64,000 bases of DNA, taken from Istiophorus platypterus (lineage: Eukaryota; Chordata; Actinopteri; Istiophoriformes; Istiophoridae). The stretch lies in NCBI GenBank assembly GCA_016859345.1, contig CM029119.1, positions 3,554,609 through 3,618,608 of the forward strand, given 5' to 3'. A model generated the notes under the pieces. The model had not been told where the DNA came from. It was given only the letters and a program-made list of their open reading frames with translations, and ran no database searches. Both the position numbers and the translations under genes were made by a program. This document shows, piece by piece, positions 33,501 through 36,964 of this stretch (positions are counted from its first letter, which is position 1; every line of letters begins with the position of its first letter).

Positions 33501-36144
33501 TAGGATCTTACGTCTGCCATCTAGTTTGATATTGGCGATGTAGTAAATTGGGCTTTACCATTAAAACTTAAAGAATATATTTGCTAGTGAAGACGTTAGC
33601 AATACTAATACACACCTGCAGCACTGTTCAACCAAAAGCAGTCAACTATGTAAACAGGAAATTACTATAGCATCAAAGCTGTAACTGACAAAAATAACAG
33701 TTTTAGGAGCCAAGCAATATATTAAATTAGTATAAAATTCTATCATGCCTTTGCTTTATTTTTCTTCATGCATACAGAGAGAACTTTGTGTGTTTCAGAA
33801 TGGGGAAAAAAATCTGCCGATATGCTAAGCTAACCACTGTTACTTGAGTCTTATGTTAGCAGTGTAGCATATTTTGTAATTTGAGGTACAGTGTGTCGTG
33901 TTACTGTCGTGAAATGTTATTTAAAAACTTCCCACTTTACATTATTATTGAACAGCATTTTCGTCAACTGTCATGTCAAACATGTCAACCATATTCAGTG
34001 TTAGCCACCACTTCTACACCTCAGTCCAAATGCGCCTTATATTAGCTGCTAATATATGTTAACATTAGCTCGCAGCGAGCTAACACCAACATCTTTTCAA
34101 TGAGTTCGGTTCCGTGACAGCTGCACCTGGTAGGAAATAATATTTAGTTAAAACCAACCTCAAACCAGTGTATGAACTGTTACAACTGCTTTTAGTTTAG
34201 TGACTTTTATAAACAATCACATTACAGCCAGGTTAGGTTTGAACTTATCAAGAGATCCTGCGACCAGAGTGGACAGAGAGTGGATGGAGAAAAAAAACAT
34301 GTATTGTCACATCTGTGCAGAAGAAGAACACATAGAAAAAGTAGAGGAAAAGCTGCATAAGATAAATAAAGAGTGAATTGGGCTCCAAATTACTTTTTTC
34401 CCCAGGCAGCGCAGGTGTTCTGAAAATCTAATAATTACCAGCACCAGCCAAAACTACCAAAACAATTCAACCCTGAGGTCCCACGGGGACGTGTGTTATG
34501 TTCATACCATCACAACGCTGGAACAAGCGCTTCTGGGGTCGCCGGCGGATGTTTTGTGTCTATAGTACCAGAGGTGCTGACCTGTTCTTCCAGAAGAGCA
34601 GCTCCGCGCGGGGCCCTGGGTTCCTGCCTTCCAGCAGAGCCTCGGAGGAGTCTTTCTGCAGGACGGCGCTGATCTGATGGCTCCACTCAATCACCGCTGA
34701 CTCCAGGGAGTGGATCAAGCCCTTCTCCACTATTTCCCCTCTGCGATGATTCACGGGTAGACGGTTTTAGTACGCACAGGTAGGACGAATGGTGGCATCG
34801 GCGTCCCGGCTGTTTGCTTACCTTTTGCCGGTGTCCAGGGCGGCTTGCTCCAGTCTCTCGGAGCCCGTGGGGAGAGGCAGCAGGGTCTTGCCTTGGACTT
34901 GGCCTGACACCACAAACACGCTGGTCTTGAGGGAGTGGATGTGGCGCCTGATGTCCTCGGACACCACCTTCGGCCACTCGGCGTGGTTCCTGCTGTTAGA
35001 GAGCAACGGGGCCACCACCTGGGGGAGTGTAAGCAGGTACAAGTTTTCCACTGTGGAGAAATGGTTGCGTTGGAGTGAACTTTTGATGCATTCAATGGTG
35101 GATCATTCAGGGGGAGGAAATCCAGGTGCTCCCTTTGCCAGGTAAACGTAGCAGGGCTTCAGGGCACTGCCTGGAAATCGGTTTGCGGTCATTTAATAAT
35201 TTTAGATTTATATATCTAATCCTAACGTCCAATTGTTTGGAAAGACCCTAAGTTGAAATCAATTTTGTAAAGCATCACTTGTTTGAGTAAATATTGGTGC
35301 TTAATCAAGCTGAATTAAAAAAAATATGTAGTACTGATAAAGTTTGCAACACCAACCAACTACTTTAAAGTATCAAACGTTAAAGTATTGATTACAAAAA
35401 TCAGTGCCTTTCAAAGTGCGTTAGTGCATGTGTGAAAAAAGGATTGTCTTTTTACCGATGCATTTACATAGAGGGAACAGTTTCACTTAGACCGACCGGT
35501 CTCAACATTAAAGGAGTTGAATAGTTAAGAACTGGTTGTAATGTTGTTGTTTACTGCCGCTGAGTAAACGCACTGTTTATTCGACTACTGGATGTTCACA
35601 GTTCACAGCCTGTTCACCGGGCCACACACAGTAAAGTCCATTATCTCATTTTAAAACTTCACAAAGAGCCGAGTGAACGGATCGAGAGGAAGGATGCGCG
35701 GTAGCCGTGAGCCGGTCCTCCATGTCCCGGACGATCACTACCACGCTCCGCTCCGCAGCTCACCTCCTCAACCAGGGCGGAAAACTGATCCAGCGGAGCG
35801 GAAGACAGGTCCCCGTAGACCAGGCTGTCTGTCATGGAGTCGGCGCTGAGCGCAGCTCGGCTCCGTTTCACAAAGTACACCGCCTTGTTGGCGGGGCGGG
35901 CGGGGAAGGAGGCGGCGGCGGCGGCGGCGGCGCCGGCGGCGGCCGCGGCCTGCAGCAGCCCCGCCGCGGTCACCGACACCACCAGCGTCCTCCGCTCGGC
36001 CCGGTCCAGGAACTCCCGCAGCGCCCGCATGTTCTCCTCCCCGGACACGCATTTCTGCCATTTGTCCCGTTTTAGTTTCAGAGTCCTCAGCACGTAGTCC
36101 GCTATAAAGTCCAGTCTTCCGTCCCCAGCAGGTGAGTCCTCCAT
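777..36144 (-). CDS. dnah9: Axonemal dynein heavy chain, DNAH9-like, 5' part (33 exons, incomplete at left edge)
   Basis: Outer-arm dynein heavy chains are ATP-driven motors that power beating of motile cilia and flagella. The 33 exons join into 1,891 codons without a stop, against roughly 4,480 for the full family protein. In order: unique N-terminus (about 1-130), N-terminal tail that binds partner chains (about 130-900), linker region (about 1,150-1,700), and start of AAA1 with Walker A GPAGTGKT at 1858-1865. Walker B and everything after lie outside the window. Assignment is by remembered family sequence: KTKDNVEEIQ-like, SNGTNPHQVQRHLSKLFDNM and MYSKEEEYVPF segments match DNAH9 better than DNAH11 or DNAH17, although some stretches resemble DNAH17. 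Fish also carry a second DNAH9-like copy, so orthology needs a tree. All splice junctions are GT-AG and keep frame, so the gene looks intact. The start is the first in-frame ATG and lies in good Kozak context (GCCGACATGG). Confidence 0.92.
1280..1347. repeat. (TA)n microsatellite
   Basis: About 30 TA units with one TG interruption near 1340, inside dnah9 intron 32. Confidence 0.95.
1376..2427. repeat. Dispersed fish repeat with inverted arms and a nested insert
   Basis: The left arm (about 1376-1583) reads AATAGCTCAATATTTTGGG, then AGCTTAGCTTAGCATA, then CTGGAAACAGAGGGAAACAG and CTGTCCAAAG. The reverse complement of the right arm (about 2427-2195) reads GAATAATTCAACATTTTG, then GAAAGCAGGGGAAACAGCTGG and CTTTGTCCAAAG. 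The two are inverted copies of one sequence. This is a repeat I recognise as very common in spiny-rayed fish. Between the arms, from about 1584, an AAAGGTATAATATGCAAC sequence of a second common fish repeat appears to be inserted. Confidence 0.65.
3938..4040. repeat. (CA)n microsatellite, compound
   Basis: CACATGCACA and CACACG variants are followed by about 25 uninterrupted CA units. It lies in dnah9 intron 32. Short cysteine/valine or threonine/histidine reading frames over it are artefacts. Confidence 0.95.
4800..5340 (+). repeat. Dispersed fish repeat ('AAAGGTCAAAGTCACT' type)
   Basis: Phrases such as ATCAAAGGTCAAAGTCACTT, CAGTCCCATTCTTTTG, TGGCACCAATATCCACTTAG and GGTAAAAGGTCAAGGTAACT match a repeat I remember as widespread in teleosts (a note about function is not possible). 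The 106-codon frame at 5020-5340 lies inside it and is not a gene. Confidence 0.55.
6479..6497. repeat. Poly-G tract
   Basis: GGGGGGGAGGGGGG-like run within dnah9 intron 32 (cytosine-rich on the sense strand). Confidence 0.8.
7066..7226 (-). CDS. dnah9: dnah9 exon 32 (residues 1786-1839)
   Basis: The acceptor, after a run of T, is TTTAAG|GTGGAG and the donor GACAG|GTATGA. It encodes VENSQAFVWLSQLRHCWGE, then CDAQFAYSYEYLGNTPRLV and ITPLTD. QF.YSYEYLGNTPRLVITPLTD is the entry to AAA1. Confidence 0.97.
7446..7685 (-). CDS. dnah9: dnah9 exon 31 (residues 1706-1785)
   Basis: The acceptor is AATCAG|GTGGCA and the donor CAGAAG|GTGAGG. Both ends are phase 0 (240 bp). It encodes VALTCTQIWWTSDVGMAFT, NTLISMLIGQLTPGDRQKV and TICTIDVHARDVVAKMI. 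The IWWT..VG.AF.RLEEGY and TICTIDVHARDVV motifs close the linker. Confidence 0.97.
7686..9327. other. dnah9 intron 30
   Basis: A 1.6-kb intron. Apart from the TTTC run at its exon-proximal end I see no gene or recognisable element. Confidence 0.75.
7886..7923. repeat. (TTTC)n microsatellite
   Basis: About nine TTTC units with one G substitution, in dnah9 intron 30. Confidence 0.9.
9328..9453 (-). CDS. dnah9: dnah9 exon 30 (residues 1664-1705)
   Basis: The donor is GCTCAG|GTAAAC and both ends are phase 0 (126 bp). It encodes VEVWLNRVLDTMRSTVRHE, then TTYEDKPRDQWLFDYPAQ. The acceptor TGTGCAAG|GTTGAG is preceded by about 20 TG units instead of a pyrimidine tract, so this in-frame exon is a candidate for variable inclusion. 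Confidence 0.95.
9457..9497. repeat. (CA)n microsatellite touching the exon 30 acceptor
   Basis: About 20 CA units on the plus strand, read as TG on the gene's strand. The run ends two bases before the acceptor AAG|G of exon 30 and so occupies the place of the polypyrimidine tract. Confidence 0.95.
9897..10049 (-). CDS. dnah9: dnah9 exon 29 (residues 1613-1663)
   Basis: The acceptor is ACGCAG|GTCCAG and the donor GGACAG|GTAAAA. Both ends are phase 0 (153 bp). It encodes VQRHLSKLFDNMAKMRFEA, then GLGMYSKEEEYVPFNQSCD. FDNMAKMRF and MYSKEEEYV.F point to DNAH9 rather than DNAH11 or DNAH17. Confidence 0.97.
10536..10662 (-). CDS. dnah9: dnah9 exon 28 (residues 1570-1612)
   Basis: The acceptor is CTACAG|ACTATC and the donor CACCAG|GTGTCT, ending in phase 0. 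It encodes LSLCEKALAEYLDTKRLAF, then PRFYFISSADLLDILSNGT. The LCEKALAEYL.TKR.AFPRFYF.S..DLLDILS segment is almost invariant. Confidence 0.97.
10774..10904 (-). CDS. dnah9: dnah9 exon 27 (residues 1527-1570)
   Basis: The acceptor is CTGCAG|GACTCT and the donor AGCAG|GTAAGA. It encodes DSRRFEGIDTDFKELANAV, then TPNVVEGTNKPGLFGKLED, matching RF.GID.DFKEL and PNVV..TNKPGLY.KLE of the family. Confidence 0.95.
11290..11567 (-). CDS. dnah9: dnah9 exon 26 (residues 1434-1526)
   Basis: The acceptor is ATCCAG|GTATGC and the donor CCTGAG|GTTACA, ending in phase 0. It encodes MQFQYEPHHRTQVPLLRTD, VISIWFEVQRTWTHLESIF and IGSEDIRSQLPE. ISIWFEVQRTW.HLESIF.GSEDIR.QLP is the strongest linker signature in the window. 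Confidence 0.97.
11676..11808 (-). CDS. dnah9: dnah9 exon 25 (residues 1390-1434)
   Basis: The acceptor is GAGCAG|GAAACC and the donor GGACAG|GTACAG (phase 1). It encodes ETTLADLLQLNLHCFEEEV, then RGIVDKAVKEMGMEKVLSE and LNSTWT, matching TTLADLL.L.LH..EDEVR.IVDKA.KE of the linker. Confidence 0.96.
12277..12432 (-). CDS. dnah9: dnah9 exon 24 (residues 1338-1389)
   Basis: The acceptor is CTGTAG|GTTAGA and the donor GACCAG|GTTTTC. Both ends are phase 0 (156 bp). It encodes VRAWEAFTGLENRVKNLLI, then ALRAVAELQNPAIRARHWH and QLMVATGV. LRAVAELQNPAIR.RHW.QLM..TGV is nearly invariant in axonemal heavy chains. Confidence 0.96.
12433..13876. other. dnah9 intron 23
   Basis: A 1.4-kb intron of AT-rich sequence with scraps like TTAGCTAAGTGAGCTAG that resemble fish repeat debris. 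No gene supported. Confidence 0.6.
13877..14036 (-). CDS. dnah9: dnah9 exon 23 (residues 1284-1337)
   Basis: The acceptor is TTGAAG|GCGTGA and the donor AAAGAG|GTGAGG, ending in phase 0. It encodes REVGLLKELWDTITVVESS, TTLWREIHVEDMEVECKRF and SKDIRALDKE, the LKELWD.I and W..I.VE.ME.ECK.F linker motifs. Confidence 0.96.
14197..14340 (-). CDS. dnah9: dnah9 exon 22 (residues 1236-1284)
   Basis: The acceptor is GTTCAG|GTTTGA and the donor TGCAG|GTAGAG. It encodes FDSESPYQMLDTFHLQIQE, then SASLFEVTISEYKQLRQC. It matches the PYQMLD....EIQ and SASLFEV..PDYKQLRQCR motifs of DNAH9. Confidence 0.96.
14914..15320 (+). repeat. Dispersed fish repeat, 'GAGACCAAAAACAGAG' family, copy 1
   Basis: Contains TGGTAGAGACCAAAAACAGA, GAATATTGGATTTAGATTTT and CAACTCCAAATGAATG. 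The same ordered phrases occur near 47.8 kb, 61.9 kb and (inverted) 50.2 kb, so this is a mobile or formerly mobile repeat rather than intron-specific sequence. Lies in dnah9 intron 21. Confidence 0.7.
15321..16165. other. Rest of dnah9 intron 21
   Basis: AT-rich intron sequence up to exon 21. No gene or element recognised. Confidence 0.65.
16166..16332 (-). CDS. dnah9: dnah9 exon 21 (residues 1181-1236)
   Basis: The acceptor is CTGTAG|GAGCTG and the donor TTCAG|GTAAAG. It encodes ELPEKWNNVKKQAVLVKQQ, then VAPLQAIEVASLRRKCALF. Not obvious as a long open frame, but it matches ELPEKWNN.KK....KQQVAPLQ..EV..LR..C exactly in place. Confidence 0.95.
16588..16810 (-). CDS. dnah9: dnah9 exon 20 (residues 1106-1180)
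   Basis: The acceptor is CCCCAG|TCTGTC and the donor TTAGAG|GTAAGG, ending in phase 0. It encodes LSDLEKFISEAETGLAQRL, GLVGVMGHLLAVKERQNNT and FEPLQQTITLLKVYEQELP. This is the GLV.IMGHL.AVKERQ..TD.MFEPL.QTI.LL block at the start of the linker region. Confidence 0.97.
16811..17638. other. dnah9 intron 19
   Basis: An 828-bp intron. The stretch from about 17,050 resembles fish repeat debris (TTAGCTACAACAAG, GGCTAGCTGGTAAAC) but I cannot name it. Confidence 0.5.
17639..17800 (-). CDS. dnah9: dnah9 exon 19 (residues 1052-1106)
   Basis: The acceptor is CTTAAG|GTATGA and the donor ATCAG|GTAAAG. It encodes YEKIYEEVQSLETVHVFHG, then SALLNIIKKWSFMFKQHLI and DHVTI. It matches the LLNIIK.WS..FKQHL.DHVT block of DNAH9. 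Confidence 0.96.
18030..18292 (-). CDS. dnah9: dnah9 exon 18 (residues 965-1052)
   Basis: The acceptor is CTTCAG|GCTGAC and the donor GACAG|GTGGGT. It encodes ADMRHLLMERVHGVMVTCC, then SYLYVDDRKEFMRQFLLYG and GVPESPPTLDNFREQVD. The YLYV.DR.EF...FLLYGH motif is diagnostic of outer-arm heavy chains. Confidence 0.97.
18439..18635 (-). CDS. dnah9: dnah9 exon 17 (residues 899-964)
   Basis: The acceptor is TCCAG|ACCAGA and the donor TACCAG|GTACCA, ending in phase 0. It encodes APLFEAQLDLKVPDMVFTP, then SFFELVESLINDVFRISSL and the end PHYQ. The P.FEAQL.L..P...F.PSLE signature is visible. Confidence 0.96.
19545..19830 (+). repeat. Dispersed fish repeat fragment in intron 16
   Basis: Phrases TTTATCAGAGCTTTGGTACT, GAACACAGCTGTCTTTGTTC, AAAAAGCTTCCTAATGATAA and ATAAAGACAGGAAGAAG match another section of what I remember as the same common repeat family as at 14.9 kb. 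The rest of intron 16 (18,636-20,161) shows no gene. Confidence 0.55.
20162..20297 (-). CDS. dnah9: dnah9 exon 16 (residues 854-899)
   Basis: The acceptor is TTTCAG|AGCAAT and the donor ACACGG|GTAGGA (phase 1). It encodes SNLELFRAEPLSEEWKAYV, then EYIDDMVIDGFFTSIECSL and RFFLDNT. It corresponds to the WK.YV..ID....GFF..I..SL..LL.NT block. Confidence 0.95.
20487..20728 (-). CDS. dnah9: dnah9 exon 15 (residues 773-853)
   Basis: The acceptor is TGAAAG|GTATTT and the donor CTTAAG|GTGTTA, ending in phase 0. It encodes IWQYIQEVRDSVCDLESRL, RTKDNVEEIQSCMRSWARP and GKRDALLSLDDRAERLDRF. The KDNVEEIQ..M..W..P.F stretch favours DNAH9 over its paralogues. Confidence 0.96.
20729..22226. other. Distal part of dnah9 intron 14
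   Basis: AT-rich intron sequence. No gene or clear element. Confidence 0.6.
22227..22520 (+). repeat. Dispersed fish repeat, same family as the 1.4-kb arms
   Basis: Reads AAATAGTTCAGCATTTTG, TCAATCTCATGTCTGTG, GGTTTAGCTTAGCATAACG, GAAGCAGGGGGAAAGAG and AAAACTCACTATTTAACATG, in the same order as the element at 1376-1583. Only one arm is evident here. Confidence 0.6.
22865..22973 (-). CDS. dnah9: dnah9 exon 14 (residues 737-773)
   Basis: The acceptor is CTGCAG|GTGATG and the donor CCAAG|GTCTGG (phase 1, weak beyond GT). It encodes VMHSVLDVEKPLLQGQLRD, then IDTQLKKAEESLNWNSQ. This agrees with the family's L.EVE.PL...L..ID..L..AE..L.W pattern. Confidence 0.94.
22974..24666. other. dnah9 intron 13
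   Basis: A 1.7-kb intron with no supported gene. Short open frames here have no recognisable product. Confidence 0.6.
24667..24813 (-). CDS. dnah9: dnah9 exon 13 (residues 688-736)
   Basis: The acceptor is CCTCAG|CTGGCA and the donor AACAAG|GTTGGT. Both ends are phase 0 (147 bp). It encodes LASVLREVKYLEARQTEAI, then QLRQYVANLELTMGLYNK, matching the LREVKYL and VANLEL..WYN motifs. Confidence 0.95.
25362..25488 (-). CDS. dnah9: dnah9 exon 12 (residues 645-687)
   Basis: The acceptor is CTTCAG|ATACTC and the donor CCGCAG|GTTTTT. It encodes YSTSLYETWTETVGESSQY, then NLSLSLISRDPATRLISVN and ending FNPQ. It follows the 2.7-kb intron 11 and matches the YNLSQPLL.RDP....I.VNFNPQ block of DNAH9. Confidence 0.95.
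25489..28222. other. dnah9 intron 11
   Basis: A 2.7-kb intron. It has a G10 run at about 26,221. A repeat-like stretch at about 27,495-27,620 contains GTGATAAATACCTCAAAAAC and GTTGCCATTAAATTTGGTAC, the form of another common fish repeat. No gene supported. Confidence 0.6.
28223..28291 (-). CDS. dnah9: dnah9 exon 11 (residues 622-645)
   Basis: The acceptor is CTGCAG|GTGCTT and the donor GACAG|GTGTGT. This short exon (69 bp) encodes CLESAKGARVIQKYEEMMQ then LLD, matching the family's ...G...QKYE.M..LL pattern. Confidence 0.94.
28481..28595 (-). CDS. dnah9: dnah9 exon 10 (residues 584-622)
   Basis: The acceptor is CCTCAG|GTTCAA and the donor CAGCC|GTGAGT. It encodes NKNMPAVAGGLRWAQELRQ, then RIQTPFSKFRNLSQ. 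The NMP.VAG.LRWAQEL.QRI segment is one of the most conserved parts of the dynein tail. Confidence 0.96.
28596..29427. other. dnah9 intron 9
   Basis: An 832-bp intron without a recognisable element or gene. Confidence 0.6.
29428..29578 (-). CDS. dnah9: dnah9 exon 9 (residues 534-584)
   Basis: The acceptor is CTGCAG|GTTCTG and the donor CTGG|GTGAGA (phase 1). It encodes VLDMFGSLLERPLVAADVL, then DRYPLLVSVFDKELDCCK. The LLERPLV motif is a clear family landmark. The intron upstream is only 91 bp. Confidence 0.95.
29670..29786 (-). CDS. dnah9: dnah9 exon 8 (residues 495-533)
   Basis: The acceptor is CTACAG|GAGTTT and both ends are phase 0 (117 bp). It encodes EFEEDVRVFKLKVDDTDRR, then LGAIFCQAFDDGSGLDHAFK, matching the DRRLG.I..QAFDD signature. 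The donor AAG|GTCCTG is very weak beyond the GT, but it is the only one I see that keeps frame and family sequence into exon 9. Confidence 0.9.
30208..30375 (-). CDS. dnah9: dnah9 exon 7 (residues 439-494)
   Basis: The acceptor is CTGTAG|GACATC and the donor AACAGG|GTAAGG. Both ends are phase 0 (168 bp). It encodes DILLTAVDLLKLEKLEIGG, VRGRALGQQVQLLYQEF and a CLDLNNR end. The KLEKLEIGGVRG motif is conserved among outer-arm heavy chains. Confidence 0.96.
30543..30776 (-). CDS. dnah9: dnah9 exon 6 (residues 361-438)
   Basis: The acceptor is CACCAG|GCCCAG and the donor TTAAG|GTGAGT. Both ends are phase 0 (234 bp). It encodes AQLYLVPEEVLRGEVSESL, then PWDFSPLLVFSGLDCFINR, matching the family's YLSPEDLLRGE and WDF..SLVF blocks. 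Confidence 0.96.
31600..32170. repeat. Dispersed fish repeat with inverted arms, second copy
   Basis: The left arm starts AAAGGAAATAGTTCAATGTT. The reverse complement of 32,170-32,030 reads AAGCCAAGAAATGATTAGTT, then TAGCTTAGCATAAATACTGG, the same phrases as at 1465-1505. So two inverted arms of the 1.4-kb family bracket about 300 bp of unrelated sequence in intron 5. Confidence 0.55.
32171..32887. other. Rest of dnah9 intron 5, proximal to exon 5
   Basis: No gene or nameable element. The stretch 30,777-31,599 on the other side of the repeat likewise shows none. Confidence 0.6.
32888..33099 (-). CDS. dnah9: dnah9 exon 5 (residues 290-360)
   Basis: The acceptor is GCCAG|CCTTGG and the donor CAGAAG|GTCAGC, ending in phase 0. 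It encodes EEAKDICTYLRPLQRLFEG, IGPLMHTVCLVWANSRYYN and PARLIVLLQETCNFLIQK. The CLVWA..RYYN.PAR.IVLLQE.CN block is a hallmark of the heavy-chain N-terminal tail. Confidence 0.96.
33247..33377 (-). CDS. dnah9: dnah9 exon 4 (residues 247-290)
   Basis: The acceptor is GTGAAG|ATACAC and the donor CACAG|GTAATC. It is too short to stand out as an open frame but reads YTDLECIHSQLKSSKVNKM, then AMLLEAVESSYYPAFMNMQ. This fits exactly between exons 3 and 5 in both frame and homology (the family's SSYFPAF motif). Confidence 0.93.
33435..33505 (+). pseudogene. Possible LINE reverse-transcriptase scrap
   Basis: The plus strand translates as GLHWLSINLMLIFVVLL before a stop, resembling the LHWLPV..RI.FKILLL block at the end of L2-type reverse transcriptases. 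The match is very short, so chance is possible. The rest of intron 3 (33,378-34,581) holds a small palindrome at 34,065-34,083 and no gene. Confidence 0.3.
34582..34740 (-). CDS. dnah9: dnah9 exon 3 (residues 194-246)
   Basis: The acceptor is CGCAG|AGGGGA and the donor AACAG|GTCAGC. It encodes GEIVEKGLIHSLESAVIEW, then SHQISAVLQKDSSEALLEG and ELLFWKN. The ESAVIEWSHQI segment is characteristic of the outer-arm heavy chain tail. The intron before it is only 81 bp. Confidence 0.95.
34822..35018 (-). CDS. dnah9: dnah9 exon 2 (residues 128-193)
   Basis: The acceptor CCCCAG|GTGGTG follows exon 1 in phase 0, and the donor AAAAG|GTAAGC leaves two bases of a split Arg codon. It encodes VVAPLLSNSRNHAEWPKVV, then SEDIRRHIHSLK and GQVQGKTLLPLPTGSE, a conserved N-terminal tail block of the DNAH9/11/17 group. 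Confidence 0.95.
35019..35763. other. dnah9 intron 1
   Basis: A 745-bp intron between exon 1 and exon 2. It changes from GC-rich beside exon 1 to AT-rich. No element recognised. Confidence 0.7.
35764..36144 (-). CDS. dnah9: dnah9 exon 1 (residues 1-127), start codon
   Basis: Starts at ATG in GCCGACATGG and ends GAG|GTGAGC in phase 0. It encodes the family-typical opening (FIADYVLRTLKLKRDKW, then KAVYFVKRSR and YGDLSSAPLDQFSALVEE). Residues 66-78 form a polyalanine run (five Ala, Gly, seven Ala) from GCC/GCG codons that I do not recall in relatives. The exon is much richer in GC than the rest of the gene and lies in a CpG-rich block. Confidence 0.9.
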
Positions 36145-36209
36145 GTCGGCAGGGCGCCGAGCTGTCCCGGGCCAGCGCCGGCGAGCGGGGATGAACTGAT
36201 TGTGTCTCG

Positions 36210-36223
36210 GCCTCCATGGTAAC
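36210..36223 (+). promoter_or_regulatory. Proximal X-box (RFX site) of dnah9
   Basis: GCCTCCATGGTAAC fits the RFX X-box consensus RYYNYY-N(1-3)-RRNRAC at every position (GCCTCC, AT, GGTAAC). It lies 66-79 bp upstream of the dnah9 ATG, inside the GC-rich block. RFX factors bind X-boxes to switch on motile-cilium genes, and dynein heavy chains are typical targets. Binding is inferred. Confidence 0.65.
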
Positions 36224-36246
36224 GCAGTGTTTGCATTAATCGGGCC

Positions 36247-36259
36247 GTTGCTTAGGGAC
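36247..36259 (+). promoter_or_regulatory. Distal X-box (RFX site) of dnah9
   Basis: GTTGCTTAGGGAC fits RYYNYY-N(1-3)-RRNRAC with a one-base spacer (GTTGCT, T, AGGGAC). The half-site GTTGCT is the preferred RFX form. It lies 24 bp beyond the proximal X-box and just before the minisatellite. Two matches so close together and so near the start codon are unlikely to be chance. Confidence 0.55.
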
Positions 36260-36280
36260 GTGGTCGACCTGGATCTGACC

Positions 36281-36964
36281 CTGGACCAGGGCCAGGACCA
36301 GGACCAGGGCCAGGGCCAGGGCCAGGACCAGAGTCAGGGCCAGGACCAGGGCCAGGGCCAGGACCAAGGCCAGGGCCAGGACCAGGACCAGGGCCAGGGC
36401 CAGGGCCAGGACCAGGACCAGGACCAAGGCCAGGGCCAGGACCAGGACCAGGGCCAGGGCCAGGGCCAGGGCCAGGACCAGGACCAGGACCAAGACCAGG
36501 GCCAGGGCCAGGACCAGAGTCAGGGCCAGGGCCAGGACCAAGGCCAGGGCCAGGACCAGGACCAGGGCCAGGGCCAGGGCCAGGGCCAGGGCCAGGACCA
36601 GGGTCAGGGCCAGGACCAAGGCCAGGGCCAGGACCAGGACCAAGGCCAGGACCAGGACCAGGACCAGGGCCAGGGCCAGGACCAGGGCCAGGGCCAGGGC
36701 CAGGACCAGGGCCAGGACCAGGACCAGGGCCAGGACCAAGGCCAGGACCAGGGCCAGGACCAGGACCAGGGCCAGGGCCAGGGCCAGGGCCAGGGCCAGG
36801 GCCAGGACCAAGGCCAGGGCCAGGACCAGGACCAAGGCCAGGACCAGGACCAGGACCAGGGCCAGGGCCAGGACCAGGGCCAGGGCCAGGGCCAGGACCA
36901 GGGCCAGGACCAGGACCAGGGCCAGGACCAAGGCCAGGACCAGGGCCAGGACCAGGACCAGGGC
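36281..36964. repeat. GGGCCA/GGACCA hexamer minisatellite with higher-order repeats
   Basis: About 114 tandem 6-bp units, mostly CCAGGG and CCAGGA with some CCAAGG, fill this stretch. The plus strand contains only about three T. Units are ordered: the lines starting at 36361 and 36421 are near-identical 60-mers, and the pattern from 36610 recurs from 36802 (192 bp, 32 units). All six frames stay open or nearly so, which gives long spurious Gly-Gln-Asp-Gln or Ala-Leu-Val-Leu reading frames. The array lies about 140 bp upstream of the dnah9 start codon. Confidence 0.95.

Larger units (their letters stand above)
35680..36260. promoter_or_regulatory. GC- and CpG-rich promoter/exon 1 block
   Basis: Exon 1 and about 100 bases on each side are strikingly rich in G, C and CG dinucleotides, whereas the flanks are AT-rich. 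This is the usual look of a vertebrate CpG-island promoter. Transcription probably starts between the X-boxes and the ATG. Confidence 0.65.

Noticed and set aside
34065..34083. Perfect 8-bp-arm palindrome TTAGCTCG-CAG-CGAGCTAA in intron 3
   Set aside because: Short hairpins of this size occur by chance in a window this long, and no further signal supports a function.
777..36144. dnah9 as a pseudogene
   Set aside because: All 33 exons are open, every junction is GT-AG and in phase, and the coding total is a multiple of three. Weak donors at exons 8 and 14 alone do not argue for decay.
35768..36217. 149-codon minus-strand frame from the upstream ATG
   Set aside because: It overlaps dnah9 exon 1 in another frame in GC-rich DNA. 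Its sequence matches no dynein and its ATG lies inside a promoter motif.
36281..36964. CRISPR-like array
   Set aside because: Units are 6 bp, contiguous and without unique spacers. This is a minisatellite in a vertebrate genome.
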